Source of the DNA: Subtercola boreus
GTDB lineage: Bacteria; Actinomycetota; Actinomycetes; Actinomycetales; Microbacteriaceae
DNA length: 64,000 nucleotides
Reading direction: 5' to 3'
Assembly (NCBI RefSeq): GCF_003399645.1
Contig: NZ_NBXD01000014.1
Location: 62,001 to 126,000 of the forward strand
The translations under genes and the position numbers were made by a program. Under the pieces are notes generated by a model. The model saw nothing but the letters and a program-made list of their open reading frames with translations, was not told where the DNA came from and did not search any database. Shown here in pieces: positions 16,681 to 24,907 of this stretch; position 1 is the first letter of the stretch; the number at the start of each line of letters is the position of its first letter.

Positions 16681-18180
16681 TCAGTTGATGCAGGCGCCCT
16701 GCGCGTAGCTCGTGCCGGGAGTGGTGGGGGCTGGGGTGGCTGCGTCCGTTCCGGCGTCGGTGGCGGCTGTGGAGTCGGCGCTGCCGGAGTCGGTGCTGCC
16801 GGAGCCGGTGCTGCCGGAGCCGGCCGGATCGGTCGCGGTGATTCCATCGCCGCCGAGCACGACCGTGACGTCGGCGGCGCTGTCGGAGACCTCGACGGCC
16901 GCACCGGGGAAGTACGCGGCGACCGCCTTGGCGTCGCCCTCCTTGCCTGCGGGGTATTCGACGACCGTGGTCTCGCGGGTCTCCGCCGAGTCGGGGGTGC
17001 CGGTGGCGAACCCGAAACCGCTCAGCGTCTCGGTGCTCGATGCGGCGGCCCCGTCGGCGTCGCTCCCGTTGAGCACCGTCACCGTGACGTCACCGGGTGC
17101 AGAGGCCGAGGCGGCATCGTACGCAGAGGGGGTGGGCGAGGCATCCGGAGCAGCGTTGCCGAGAATGCCGGCGATGAACCCGGGCATTGCCGCGGTGTCG
17201 ACCGCCACGATCGACACCTCGTTCCCGTCGACGTCGATGGTCGGCGTTCCGGTGATGGGAATCGTGGCCGACCGGATCTTGTCGGGGCTGAGGTTTCGCA
17301 TCTGCGTAGCAAGGTCGATGATGTTCAGCCCGGCGTCTGTCTCGACAGACGAACTGATGGCGTCGAGAACGTTGGCGAGCTTGCCGGGGTTCAGCAGGGT
17401 GCCGGCCGACAGAATCTGGCGGGCCTCGACCGAGAGGAAGTACTGCTGTCGAACCTGCCGGTCGAGATCGCCGTTCGGCAGACCGTGTCGCTGGCGCACG
17501 AACGACAGCGCCTCGGAGGCGTTGAGCGATGAGACCCCGGCCGGCAGGTCGATCGCCGAGAACGGGTCTTTCACCGCCTGGTTCAGGCACACCTGAACGG
17601 GCCCGAGGGCGTCGACCACGTTGTAGAACCCGAGCAGGGAGACGCGAACGAAGTGGTCGATCTTCAACCCGGTGAGCTTCTGGATGGTCGAGACCAGGAG
17701 CTGGGCGCCGGCAGCGTCGTTGCCTCCGGCCTCCACCCCGTGAACGAACGCCGAGTTCAGCTTGTCTTCGCCGTAGCCCGGAATGTCGACCCAGGAGTCG
17801 CGCGGCAGGGAGATCATCGTGGCCGAGCTGCCGTCGGCCGGCAGGTGCACGACGATCATGGTGTCGGTGCTGGTGCCGCCGCCGTCCTGTTCGGTGCCGA
17901 GCTGGGCGAGCTGTTCGGGGGTGGCGTTGTCGGGGCGGTGATCGTCACCGACGAGGAGGATGTTCTGGTCGGTGCCGCTCGCGCCCGACCCGCCGGGAAT
18001 CGCGTCGATGTGGTTGATCCCGGTGACGAAGCGCTGGTAGTTGTAGACGACGTACCCGCCGGCCGTCACGACGACGAGGATGACCGCGATGACGAACCAC
18101 CGTGTAATGACCTGGCGTCGACGGCGGCGTCGGCGCTGATCGGGCGTCAACATGCGGCGGGGCGGCGTAGCGGTAGTCAT
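16681..18180 (-). CDS. LytR-CpsA-Psr (LCP) family cell-wall ligase with C-terminal LytR_C domain
   Basis: A 499-aa membrane protein. A basic cytoplasmic N-terminus (RRRRRRQVITR) precedes one membrane helix at about residues 27-50. The LCP domain runs from NILLVGDDHR through TDTMIVVHLPADG, ISLPRDSWVDIPGYGEDKLNSAF and FVRQRHGLPNGDLDRQVRQQ, including the Arg and Asp residues that bind polyprenyl pyrophosphate. The C-terminal part (VTVTVLNGSDADG, GFGFATG, VVLGGDG) is a LytR_C domain, followed by a Thr/Ser/Gly-rich tail. LCP proteins attach glycopolymers to peptidoglycan outside the membrane. A Met ten residues later is an alternative start; no strong ribosome binding site discriminates them. Confidence 0.92.
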   Translation of the reverse strand: MTTATPPRRMLTPDQRRRRRRRQVITRWFVIAVILVVVTAGGYVVYNYQRFVTGINHIDAIPGGSGASGTDQNILLVGDDHRPDNATPEQLAQLGTEQDGGGTSTDTMIVVHLPADGSSATMISLPRDSWVDIPGYGEDKLNSAFVHGVEAGGNDAAGAQLLVSTIQKLTGLKIDHFVRVSLLGFYNVVDALGPVQVCLNQAVKDPFSAIDLPAGVSSLNASEALSFVRQRHGLPNGDLDRQVRQQYFLSVEARQILSAGTLLNPGKLANVLDAISSSVETDAGLNIIDLATQMRNLSPDKIRSATIPITGTPTIDVDGNEVSIVAVDTAAMPGFIAGILGNAAPDASPTPSAYDAASASAPGDVTVTVLNGSDADGAAASSTETLSGFGFATGTPDSAETRETTVVEYPAGKEGDAKAVAAYFPGAAVEVSDSAADVTVVLGGDGITATDPAGSGSTGSGSTDSGSADSTAATDAGTDAATPAPTTPGTSYAQGACIN

Positions 18181-18316
18181 CGCAGCAGAGCCTAGGCATC
18201 CGTCTGCACCTCTCAGCTGAGCGACCCGGCCATTCGCAGAAAATTTACACGGCACTGCCAGCCGGCGACTGCGTCAGAGGAGGTGGGAATAAAACCGCAG
18301 CCCTGCGGTTGTATCG

Positions 18317-18330
18317 TATGCAAACGCATA
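18317..18330. promoter_or_regulatory. Operator-like TATGC-AAAC-GCATA element
   Basis: TATGC and GCATA form 5-bp inverted arms separated by AAAC, 40 bases before the flavin-dependent oxidoreductase start. It stands out in an otherwise GC-rich gap and could be an operator overlapping the promoter. No binding protein can be named. Confidence 0.4.
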
Positions 18331-18369
18331 GACTTGTGATGCAGAGATGAAGGATGGCAGGGTTTCGTC

Positions 18370-19443
18370 ATGACTGAAGCAGTAGCAACAGACCGCATCG
18401 AGTTCGGACTCGACACGTTCGGGGATGTCACCCAGGCGCCCGACGGTTCCGCCGTCAGCCAGGCCCAGACCATTCGCAACGTCGTCGAAGAGGGCGTTCT
18501 GGCCGATCAGGTCGGCCTCAGCTTCTTCGGTGTGGGAGAGCACCACCGCGAGGACTACGCCGTCTCGGCCCCCGACGTGGTGCTGGCCGCCATCGCGAGT
18601 CGCACGCAGAACATCCACCTCGGCTCGGCCGTGACCGTTCTGAGTTCCGACGACCCGGTGCGCGTCTTCCAGCGCTTCTCGACGCTCGATGCGGTGTCGG
18701 ATGGTCGCGCCGAGGTCATCCTGGGCCGCGGTTCGTTCACCGAGTCCTTTCCGCTGTTCGGCTACGACCTCGGCGACTACGAGAAGCTCTTCGAGGAGAA
18801 GCTGGAGCTGTTCACCCACCTCCTCGCCGAGAAGCCGGTGACGTGGAGCGGCACGACCCGTGCACCGCTGACCGATCAGCGGGTGTTCCCGGTCACCGAG
18901 AGCGGCTCGCTCCGCACCTGGATCGGTGTCGGAGGCAGCCCCGAGTCGGTCGTGCGCACCGCCCGGTACGGGCTGCCGATGATGCTCGCGATCATCGGTG
19001 GGTCTTCCGCTCGCTTCGCGCCCTACGTCGACCTGTACAAGCGTGCGCTCGCCCAGATGGAACTGCCGATGCAGGCCATCGGTGTGCACTCGCCCGGGTA
19101 CGTGGCCGAGACCGATGAGCAGGCGCGCGAGGAGTTCTTCCCGCACTACCAGCTGATGCATGCCCGCATCGGCGCGAGCCGCGGCTGGCCGCCCCTCACC
19201 CGCATGCAGTTCGAGGGCGAAGCCACCCCGAACGGCGCCATCTACGTGGGTTCGCCCGAAACGGTCGCCCGCAAGATCGCGACCACCCTCGAGGTGCTCG
19301 GAGCCAACCGGTTCGACCTCAAGTACAGTGCCGGAACTCTCCCCCACGAGAACATGATGAAGAACATCGAGCTCTACGGCACCCAGGTCGTACCCCGCGT
19401 CCACGAGCTGCTCTCCGAGTCAAAGGCCCCGGTCGCCCTCTAG
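18370..19443 (+). CDS. LLM-class flavin-dependent oxidoreductase (bacterial luciferase-like)
   Basis: A 357-aa TIM-barrel monooxygenase-type protein. Family hallmarks are GLSFFGVGEHHREDYAVSAPDVVLAAIASRTQNIHLGSAVTVL at the N-terminal strands, the phosphate-binding region DGRAEVILGRGSF, and a C-terminal YVGSPETVARKI motif. Such enzymes use reduced FMN or F420; which one cannot be seen here. It is monocistronic, with a short palindromic element upstream, and its 3' end is convergent with the SDR gene; a copy of the 18-bp-arm hairpin repeat separates them. Confidence 0.9.
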   Translation: MTEAVATDRIEFGLDTFGDVTQAPDGSAVSQAQTIRNVVEEGVLADQVGLSFFGVGEHHREDYAVSAPDVVLAAIASRTQNIHLGSAVTVLSSDDPVRVFQRFSTLDAVSDGRAEVILGRGSFTESFPLFGYDLGDYEKLFEEKLELFTHLLAEKPVTWSGTTRAPLTDQRVFPVTESGSLRTWIGVGGSPESVVRTARYGLPMMLAIIGGSSARFAPYVDLYKRALAQMELPMQAIGVHSPGYVAETDEQAREEFFPHYQLMHARIGASRGWPPLTRMQFEGEATPNGAIYVGSPETVARKIATTLEVLGANRFDLKYSAGTLPHENMMKNIELYGTQVVPRVHELLSESKAPVAL

Positions 19444-19452
19444 CCCGAGCCC

Positions 19453-19504
19453 GTTTTGCGCAAAAGCACCCAAACCGGAGGTTTGTGGTGCTTTTGCGCA
19501 AAAC
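19453..19504. repeat. TTTTGCGCAAAAGCACC inverted repeat, copy 3
   Basis: Bases 19453-19470 pair perfectly with 19487-19504 (18 bp), and the inner CAAAC/GTTTG extends the stem after a one-base bulge. It lies exactly between two convergent genes, starting 9 bases past the LLM stop and ending 10 bases before the SDR stop. It could stop transcription from both sides. Confidence 0.85.
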
Positions 19505-19514
19505 CGCGAACGCT

Positions 19515-20339
19515 CTAGGGGAGTCCGACCATGCGCGCGCTCGTCTCCCACAGCTGGGTGGCGAGCGCGCTGTCGTACGCCTGCTTCGTCGCCCGCTGGA
19601 TCTTTCGGCGCTCGTAGTACTGCCCGGGCACCCAGTCGACCGCAGGCTCCGTGCTGGCCAGCCAGACCAGTGTGTCGGAGCCCTTCTCGGGCGACATCAT
19701 CAGCCGCCCCAGCACCGTGCGGTACACGAAGCGCAGGTTGCTCGTCGAGCCGGCCGCGAAGCTCGTTCCCACGATGCCCGGGTGGAACGCCGCCGTGGCA
19801 ATGCCGTCGGCCGCGTGCAGGCGGTCGAGTTCACGGGTGAACAGGATGTTCGAGAGCTTCGCGTTGCCGTAGGCGAGGTTCGGCGTGTACTTCTGTCGCA
19901 GGTTGAGATCGTCGATGTCGATCTTGCCGTACAGGCTGTTCGCGACGCTGGCGGTGTTGATGACCACGCCCTGGGAAGCCGTCAGCCGGTCGAGCAGCAG
20001 GTTCGTCAGCAGGAACGGCGCGAAGTGGTTCACCTGCATCGTCTTCTCGAGCCCGTCGACCGTCTCTTCCCGGGCCGACATCAGGCCACCCGCGTTGTTC
20101 GCCAGAATGTCGATGCGGGGGTGGTTCTCGAGCAGTGTCGCTGCCAGAGCGTGCACGTCGTCGAGCCGGGCGTAGTCGGCGAGGTAGTACGGCACGGCGA
20201 GTTCGTCGGCGACGGCCTTCGTCTTGGCGGGTGAGCGCCCCACGATGACGACATCATCGCCGCGACGCTTCAGCGCCCGGGCCGCGGCGGCACCGATGCC
20301 GTCGCTCGCACCCGTGATGACAACAGTTCTCTGGGGCAT
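19515..20339 (-). CDS. Short-chain dehydrogenase/reductase, retinol-dehydrogenase-like
   Basis: A 274-aa Rossmann-fold oxidoreductase. The cofactor site is TGASDGIG near residue 10, followed by NNAGG at about residue 87 and the catalytic YGNAK (Tyr and Lys) near residue 160; the preceding strand ends with NTASVAN, supplying the Ser. The sequence around FHPGIVGTSF is shared with retinol-dehydrogenase-like SDRs. The Arg after the first strand favours NADP(H). Start ATG 20339 has GGAGAA upstream. The substrate is not evident from context. Confidence 0.9.
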   Translation of the reverse strand: MPQRTVVITGASDGIGAAAARALKRRGDDVVIVGRSPAKTKAVADELAVPYYLADYARLDDVHALAATLLENHPRIDILANNAGGLMSAREETVDGLEKTMQVNHFAPFLLTNLLLDRLTASQGVVINTASVANSLYGKIDIDDLNLRQKYTPNLAYGNAKLSNILFTRELDRLHAADGIATAAFHPGIVGTSFAAGSTSNLRFVYRTVLGRLMMSPEKGSDTLVWLASTEPAVDWVPGQYYERRKIQRATKQAYDSALATQLWETSARMVGLP

Positions 20340-20395
20340 TCGTTCTCCAAAAAGCGCTGGATCAGGTGTGCAGGAGTGCGACGCCCGGTACACCT

Positions 20396-20779
20396 CTATT
20401 CTCGCTGGTCCGCCGTGCCGTCGATGATCGCGGCGAACCGGGAGGGTAATCGTACGTTGCCGGGAACCTCTGAGAAGTACGGTGCGACCTGGGCCGGGGT
20501 GTAGCCCGCGATGCCGCAGCCGATCTCAGTCACGAGGAACATCAGCTCGGGGCGTGCGCGAGCGACGTCGAGAAACTCGGCCACGTCGGCGGCCATCGCC
20601 TTGAGCCCGCTCATCGTGTCGATGCCGTAGCTCTGGCCCTGCAGCCCATGCCCCTGGCCCCAGACCGCTCCGAACTTCTCGTAGGCGGTGCGTGCGGCTC
20701 CGCCACCGTGGGCGCCCGACGCGTTCGAGCCGAACACGAAGATCTCGTTCGGTTCGAGGCGGGTTATCTGTGCATCCAT
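20396..20779 (-). CDS. A1S_2505-type protein (macro-like domain)
   Basis: A 127-aa protein starting IFVFGSNASGAHGGGAARTAYEKFGAVWGQGHGLQGQSYGI after a 12-residue lead. This pattern (FVFGSN-G-HG-GAA, then G-G-QG-SY-I) is that of a small family often labelled phage non-structural protein A1S_2505, which resembles macro domains that bind ADP-ribose. The end shows VTEIGCGIAGYTPAQVAPYF, similar to the second half of that family. It lies 56 bases upstream of the SDR start on the same strand and is divergent from the nit cluster. The function is unknown. Confidence 0.75.
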   Translation of the reverse strand: MDAQITRLEPNEIFVFGSNASGAHGGGAARTAYEKFGAVWGQGHGLQGQSYGIDTMSGLKAMAADVAEFLDVARARPELMFLVTEIGCGIAGYTPAQVAPYFSEVPGNVRLPSRFAAIIDGTADQRE

Positions 20780-20805
20780 GGCTCGAAAACTACGCGTGCG
20801 CACAC

Positions 20806-20833
20806 TGTTCACACAAGCGGGGGTGGTGAAACA
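20806..20833. promoter_or_regulatory. Inverted repeat in the promoter region of the nit cluster
   Basis: TGTTCAC (20806-20812) and GTGAAACA (20826-20833) form an imperfect inverted repeat about 55 bases before the first nit-cluster gene and 27 bases before the divergent A1S_2505-type gene. Placement suits a regulator of either promoter; a nitrogen regulator is conceivable but not shown. Confidence 0.35.
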
Positions 20834-20888
20834 CGACCGTATTCCGCCTGAAACCAAGCCGAAACGGGTGAGCCGAAGACTTGATGAC

Positions 20889-21713
20889 ATGGCCCCCACG
20901 ACATCGGATGCACATCGGCACATCGGAGTGCTGCCTGCGTACCCATTCTACGGCGGGCCCGCCATCAACCCGGATACCACCGCCCGGGCCACCATCGCCG
21001 AGTTCATGGCCGACGTGGATGCCGAGCAGACAGACCGTGCCCTCGTGCTGCCGAACTACGGTGTTCCCGTGGCGTCGGCCGCCTTCGAACTGAACCCGCT
21101 GGCCATCGAAGCCGCGCAGAAAAACGAGCGCATCCTGTGCGGGTTGTGGGTGTCGCCCCGGCCCCAGGACATCCTGCTGACCGAACAGGCCCTGGCGCTC
21201 GCGGGCGAGGCCGGAGTCCGGGCGCTCAAGACCAGCTTCCTGCTCGGTGGCAGCGCAACCGATGAGGCCTGCGCCCCGGCCCTCGACCGCATCTTCGAGA
21301 CCGCGCGCGAGCACGATCTCGTGGTTCACGTGCACACGTCGCCCGGCGGGGCATCCGACATCGACCAGGTCGGCGCACTCGTCGAGGAGTACGGCGATGA
21401 CGTGAAGATCCATCTCGTTCACCTCGGCGGCGGCATGAGCGGCAACATGAAGCTCATCGGCGGTCGGCTCTTCGACTGGATCGCCGCCGGCAAGAAGGTC
21501 TACACCGACACCAGCTGGACCATCGGCTTCGCCCCGCGCTGGCTCGTGCAGGAGATCGAACGCCGGGGTTTCGGCGAAGACCGCATCCTGTTCGCCAGCG
21601 ATGCCCCATGGGGCGACCACGAGGGCGAGTATGCCCGCATGCACGCCGCCGTGAAGGACACCGAGCTCGCAGACCTGTTTCTGCGCGAGAACTTCGCAAC
21701 GCTCTACGCCTGA
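20889..21713 (+). CDS. Amidohydrolase-family (TIM-barrel) protein of the nit cluster
   Basis: A 274-aa metal-dependent hydrolase of the amidohydrolase-2 group. The metal-binding start is DAHRHIG, followed by VVHVHTSPGG and IHLVHLGGG strand ends bearing His, and LFASDAPWGDHEG with the catalytic Asp near the C-terminus. Its substrate may be an amide or carboxylate made by the downstream enzymes. It is the first gene of a ten-gene plus-strand series; an 80-base gap holding three 17-bp repeats separates it from the next gene. The ATG at 20889 gives a normal length; longer in-frame extensions run into the divergent gene. Confidence 0.85.
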   Translation: MAPTTSDAHRHIGVLPAYPFYGGPAINPDTTARATIAEFMADVDAEQTDRALVLPNYGVPVASAAFELNPLAIEAAQKNERILCGLWVSPRPQDILLTEQALALAGEAGVRALKTSFLLGGSATDEACAPALDRIFETAREHDLVVHVHTSPGGASDIDQVGALVEEYGDDVKIHLVHLGGGMSGNMKLIGGRLFDWIAAGKKVYTDTSWTIGFAPRWLVQEIERRGFGEDRILFASDAPWGDHEGEYARMHAAVKDTELADLFLRENFATLYA

Positions 21714-21758
21714 TCGCACCGACGGCCTGATCGCACCGACCGCCTGATCGCACCGACC
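21708..21758. repeat. 17-bp tandem repeat spanning the amidohydrolase stop codon
   Basis: Three copies of GCCTGATCGCACCGACC (one substitution) plus a six-base partial copy. The first copy contains the last codon and the TGA of the amidohydrolase gene, so the stop codon itself has been multiplied. The period is not a multiple of three. Confidence 0.9.
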
Positions 21759-21793
21759 GCCTGAAGCTCCACCCACAACAAAGGAGAACCACC

Positions 21794-22321
21794 GTGTCAG
21801 ACGACATCGAAACCACCATCCAGGAGAACATCGCGAAGTCGATCGCCGAGATTCCGCACCCTTCGCTGCCGAAGGGCAGCAACATCTACGGCTCGACCAA
21901 GATCTTCCCCGACTACCAGGCCGAGCCCGGCCAGTCGTACCTCACGCTCGTGCACGGCATCGCGCACGAGTCATCCGTCAGCTTCGTCGCGATTCTGCAG
22001 GCGACCCGGGCCCTCCGCAAGGGCTATGAGTCGGTGCTCTACTTCTACGGTCCCGGCGCGATGAACGCGATGGCGACCCGTGGCTTCCCGACCACCGGTG
22101 ACAGCGCGTTCCCGGGCGAGCAGAACATCAACAACTCGCTCGAGACCTTCATCAAGGAGGGCGGCACGGTCTTCGTCTGCCGCTTCGGCCTGTCGCTGCA
22201 CGGCCTGCGTGAAGAAGACCTGATCGAAGGCTGCATTCCGTGCCACCCGCTCGACGTGCAGGACGCCCTCATCCACTACGCCAACAAGGGCGCGATCATC
22301 AACTCGACCTACAACCTCTAG
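21794..22321 (+). CDS. nitB: MSMEG_0572/Sll0783-family nitrogen starvation response protein
   Basis: A 175-aa protein with the family pattern SNIYGSTKIFPDYQ, VHGIAHESSVSFVAILQATRALRKG, FYGPGAMNAMATRGFPTTGDSAFPGE and EGCIPCHPLDVQDALIHY. This is the conserved first protein of the Nit1C cluster (called NitB in cyanide-utilising pseudomonads); its biochemical role is not known. The CIPC motif could bind a metal. GTG start at 21794 with AAGGAG upstream; seven bases separate its stop from the radical SAM start. Confidence 0.9.
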   Translation: MSDDIETTIQENIAKSIAEIPHPSLPKGSNIYGSTKIFPDYQAEPGQSYLTLVHGIAHESSVSFVAILQATRALRKGYESVLYFYGPGAMNAMATRGFPTTGDSAFPGEQNINNSLETFIKEGGTVFVCRFGLSLHGLREEDLIEGCIPCHPLDVQDALIHYANKGAIINSTYNL

Positions 22322-22328
22322 GAGACCC

Positions 22329-23390
22329 GTGTCGAATGCACTGTCGACCCGAGTGGATGTCGCGATCCGCGGCATCCGCGTCGACGCACCCGTCACCCGG
22401 CAGGCCGGCGCGGGGCCGAGCGACGACGCGCACGTCATGTTCGGGGGCGAGCAGGCGGCGATTCCGCAGAATCCGAACAGCCCCTACCTCGTCAAGAACG
22501 GGCGGCTGCTGCTCGACGGTGCCGACATGGGGCTCGACGTGGTGCCTGTCACGCGCCCGAAGTTCTACGACCTGAGCACGGCCGACGGGGTGTCGTACGA
22601 GCAGATCGCGCGGCTGCACGGCGCGAACGTGCTGGCGACGACTGTGGTTCAGACGTGCATCCGGTACGGCGAAACCGACCGCTGCCGGTTCTGCGCGATC
22701 GAGGCGTCGCTGCGGTCGGGGGCGACGATCGCGGTCAAGACTCCCGCGATGATCGCCGAGGTCGCGCTCGCCGCGTACGAGCTCGACGGCATCCAGCAGA
22801 TGGTGATGACGACGGGCACCTCGAAGGGCAAGGATCGGGGTGCGAAGCATCTCGCGCGCTGCGTGAAGGCCGTCAGAGCGGTACTGCCCGACCTGCCCAT
22901 CCAGGTGCAGTGCGAGCCGCCCGGCGACCTGCAGACGATCACCGACCTCTACGAGGCGGGGGCGCGCTCGATCGGCATCCACGTCGAATCGATGAACGAC
23001 GATGTACGCGCGAAATGGATGCCCGGCAAGAGTTCTGTCAGCCTCCATGAATACCGCGCGGCCTGGCGTGAGGCCGTGCGCGTGTTCGGCCACAACCAGG
23101 TCTCGACGTACCTGCTCGTGGGGATGGGTGAAGACCCGGACGAGTTCGTGGCCGGGGCGCAGGAGCTCATCGACATGGGGGTGTACCCGTTCGTCGTGCC
23201 GTTCCGCCCGCTGAAGGGCACGCTCGCGACCGACGTCGACCATGTTCCCGCGCCGAACCGGTTGGTGCTCGAAGACGTGTCACGCCGGGTCGGGCTGTCA
23301 CTGGTGGCAGCCGGGATGCACGGAGCCGACCAGCAGGCCGGCTGCGCGGCGTGCGGAGCCTGCAGCATCCTGAAGACGGCGGGCGCGTGA
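22329..23390 (+). CDS. nitD: MSMEG_0568-family radical SAM protein
   Basis: A 353-aa radical SAM enzyme. The [4Fe-4S] ligands are Cys110, Cys119 and Cys122, spaced C-x8-C-x2-C instead of the classical C-x3-C-x2-C, as is usual for this Nit1C family. The TIM-barrel strands QQMVMTTGTSKGK (GGE-like region), VQCEPPGD and IGIHVESM follow. The C-terminus ends with GCAACGAC, a C-x2-C-x2-C cluster that could hold a further metal site. GTG start at 22329 with AGGAG upstream. Its TGA overlaps the next ATG (ATGA). The reaction is unknown. Confidence 0.92.
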   Translation: MSNALSTRVDVAIRGIRVDAPVTRQAGAGPSDDAHVMFGGEQAAIPQNPNSPYLVKNGRLLLDGADMGLDVVPVTRPKFYDLSTADGVSYEQIARLHGANVLATTVVQTCIRYGETDRCRFCAIEASLRSGATIAVKTPAMIAEVALAAYELDGIQQMVMTTGTSKGKDRGAKHLARCVKAVRAVLPDLPIQVQCEPPGDLQTITDLYEAGARSIGIHVESMNDDVRAKWMPGKSSVSLHEYRAAWREAVRVFGHNQVSTYLLVGMGEDPDEFVAGAQELIDMGVYPFVVPFRPLKGTLATDVDHVPAPNRLVLEDVSRRVGLSLVAAGMHGADQQAGCAACGACSILKTAGA

Positions 23391-24907
23391 TGAGCATCGA
23401 CGTCCCGTTCCTGATGGGGTCGCCGCGCACGGCACCCCACCCTGCGGCGCCCGTTGCGTTCCTCATCCACGAAGCCGACGCGGCCGAGGTCAGGGCGTAC
23501 CGGGTGTTGCGACGCGAGACCTTCGTCGAGGAGCAGCAGCTCTTCGACGGGCACGACCTCGATGAGCTCGACCTGGATGAGCGCACCGTGGTGCTGGTGG
23601 CGCGAGCCGCCGACGGAACGGTGCTGGGAGGGGTGCGGCTGAGTCCGGCCATACCCCTGCCGGCACCCGACCTCGGCTGGTGGACGGGCTCGCGTCTCGT
23701 CGTCGCCCGCGCCGCCCGGGGCCAGCTCGGCATCGGGGCGGCGCTGGTGAAGGCCGCCTGCGCACACGCAGAGGCACGCGGTGTGCTGAGGTTCGAGGCG
23801 ACGGTGCAGCCGGCAGCAGAGCGGATGTTCGCGAAGCTCGGCTGGGAGCGTCTCGGTGAAACGACGGTCGCCGGGGTGCGGCACGCGAGGGTGCGGTGGC
23901 CGATCGGACGGGTCCAGCGGGCATCCGACCAGGCGAAAGCGCACCTGGAGGCGCTGCTCGATCCGTTCGGCGGGTGGACGAATGCGCATCCGCTCTCCCT
24001 CGGCGGGCCCGAGTACGTGGGCGACGACGGTGCGCCGGTTCCGGGTACCGACGTGATCGCGGCATGCGACGCGATCCTGCCCGCGATGGTGGAGCGTGAC
24101 CCGGAGTGGGCAGGCTGGTGCGCCATCCTCGTGAACCTCAACGACATCAGCGCGATGGGCGCAGAGGCGGTGGGCGTGCTCGACTCGCTCGGCGCCCGCG
24201 ACGCCTCCTTCGCCCGCCGCATCATGTCGGGCCTCCGGGCGGCGACCGAGGCGTGGGGCGTACCGGTGCTCGGTGGGCACACGCAGCTCGGCGTTCCGGC
24301 GTCACTGTCGGTCACCGCGCTCGGTCGTACAGCGCACCCGGTGCGGGGTGGCGGGGCCCGGGCCGGACACGCGCTCACGGTGACCGCCGACCTCAGCGGG
24401 GGCTGGCGGCGCGGCTACGACGGGTCGCAGTGGGATTCGACGTCGGGGCGCACGGGCGCCGAACTGCGGGCGCTGGGTGCTCTGGTGCCGACCGCCCGAC
24501 CGGCCGCTGCGAAAGACGTGAGCATGGCGGGGCTCGTCGGCACCGTCGGCATGATGGCCGAGGCCTCCGGGGTGGGTGCCGAGCTCTACGTGGCTGAGAT
24601 TCCGCGGCCGGGAACGGCGGGAATGGCCGACTGGCTGACCTGCTTCCCGGGGTTCGGGATGGTGACGGCCGATGCGCCGGGTGCGGGGCGAATGGGTGTG
24701 GTGCTCGCCGAGGGTTCGGGCGGGGCCGCGGGCTCGGGCCCCGGCGCCGGGGTAAATTCTCGTGGCGGCTCTGCCGGGCATCCGCCCCTCGCCGTGTCGG
24801 CCGAGTGCGGCACCATGACACACCAGCGGGGCGTTCGCCTGCGCTGGCCTGACGGAGACGTGACGACCGTGGTCGACTCCACGGTCACGGGATTGGGACG
24901 AGCATGA
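23390..24907 (+). CDS. MSMEG_0567-type GNAT acetyltransferase / AIR synthase-related fusion
   Basis: A 505-aa two-domain protein. Residues about 20-175 are a GNAT domain (YRVLRRETFVEEQQLF, VARGQLGIGAALV-like acetyl-CoA loop R-G-x-LGIG). Residues about 180-505 resemble the AIR-synthase/selenophosphate-synthase-like family (WCAILVNLNDISAMGAEAVGVLDSLGA, VLGGHTQLG, DVSMAGLVGTVGMMAE), which binds ATP. In many Nit1C clusters these are two genes (nitE and nitF); in mycobacteria they are fused as here. The start overlaps the radical SAM stop by one base and the stop overlaps the nitrilase ATG. A Gly/Ala-rich stretch near residues 443-455 interrupts the second domain. Confidence 0.88.
   Translation: MSIDVPFLMGSPRTAPHPAAPVAFLIHEADAAEVRAYRVLRRETFVEEQQLFDGHDLDELDLDERTVVLVARAADGTVLGGVRLSPAIPLPAPDLGWWTGSRLVVARAARGQLGIGAALVKAACAHAEARGVLRFEATVQPAAERMFAKLGWERLGETTVAGVRHARVRWPIGRVQRASDQAKAHLEALLDPFGGWTNAHPLSLGGPEYVGDDGAPVPGTDVIAACDAILPAMVERDPEWAGWCAILVNLNDISAMGAEAVGVLDSLGARDASFARRIMSGLRAATEAWGVPVLGGHTQLGVPASLSVTALGRTAHPVRGGGARAGHALTVTADLSGGWRRGYDGSQWDSTSGRTGAELRALGALVPTARPAAAKDVSMAGLVGTVGMMAEASGVGAELYVAEIPRPGTAGMADWLTCFPGFGMVTADAPGAGRMGVVLAEGSGGAAGSGPGAGVNSRGGSAGHPPLAVSAECGTMTHQRGVRLRWPDGDVTTVVDSTVTGLGRA

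Noticed and set aside
20806-20833. GlnR or AmtR nitrogen-regulator binding site
   Set aside because: An imperfect inverted repeat is present, but its sequence does not match the consensus of either regulator closely enough to name it.
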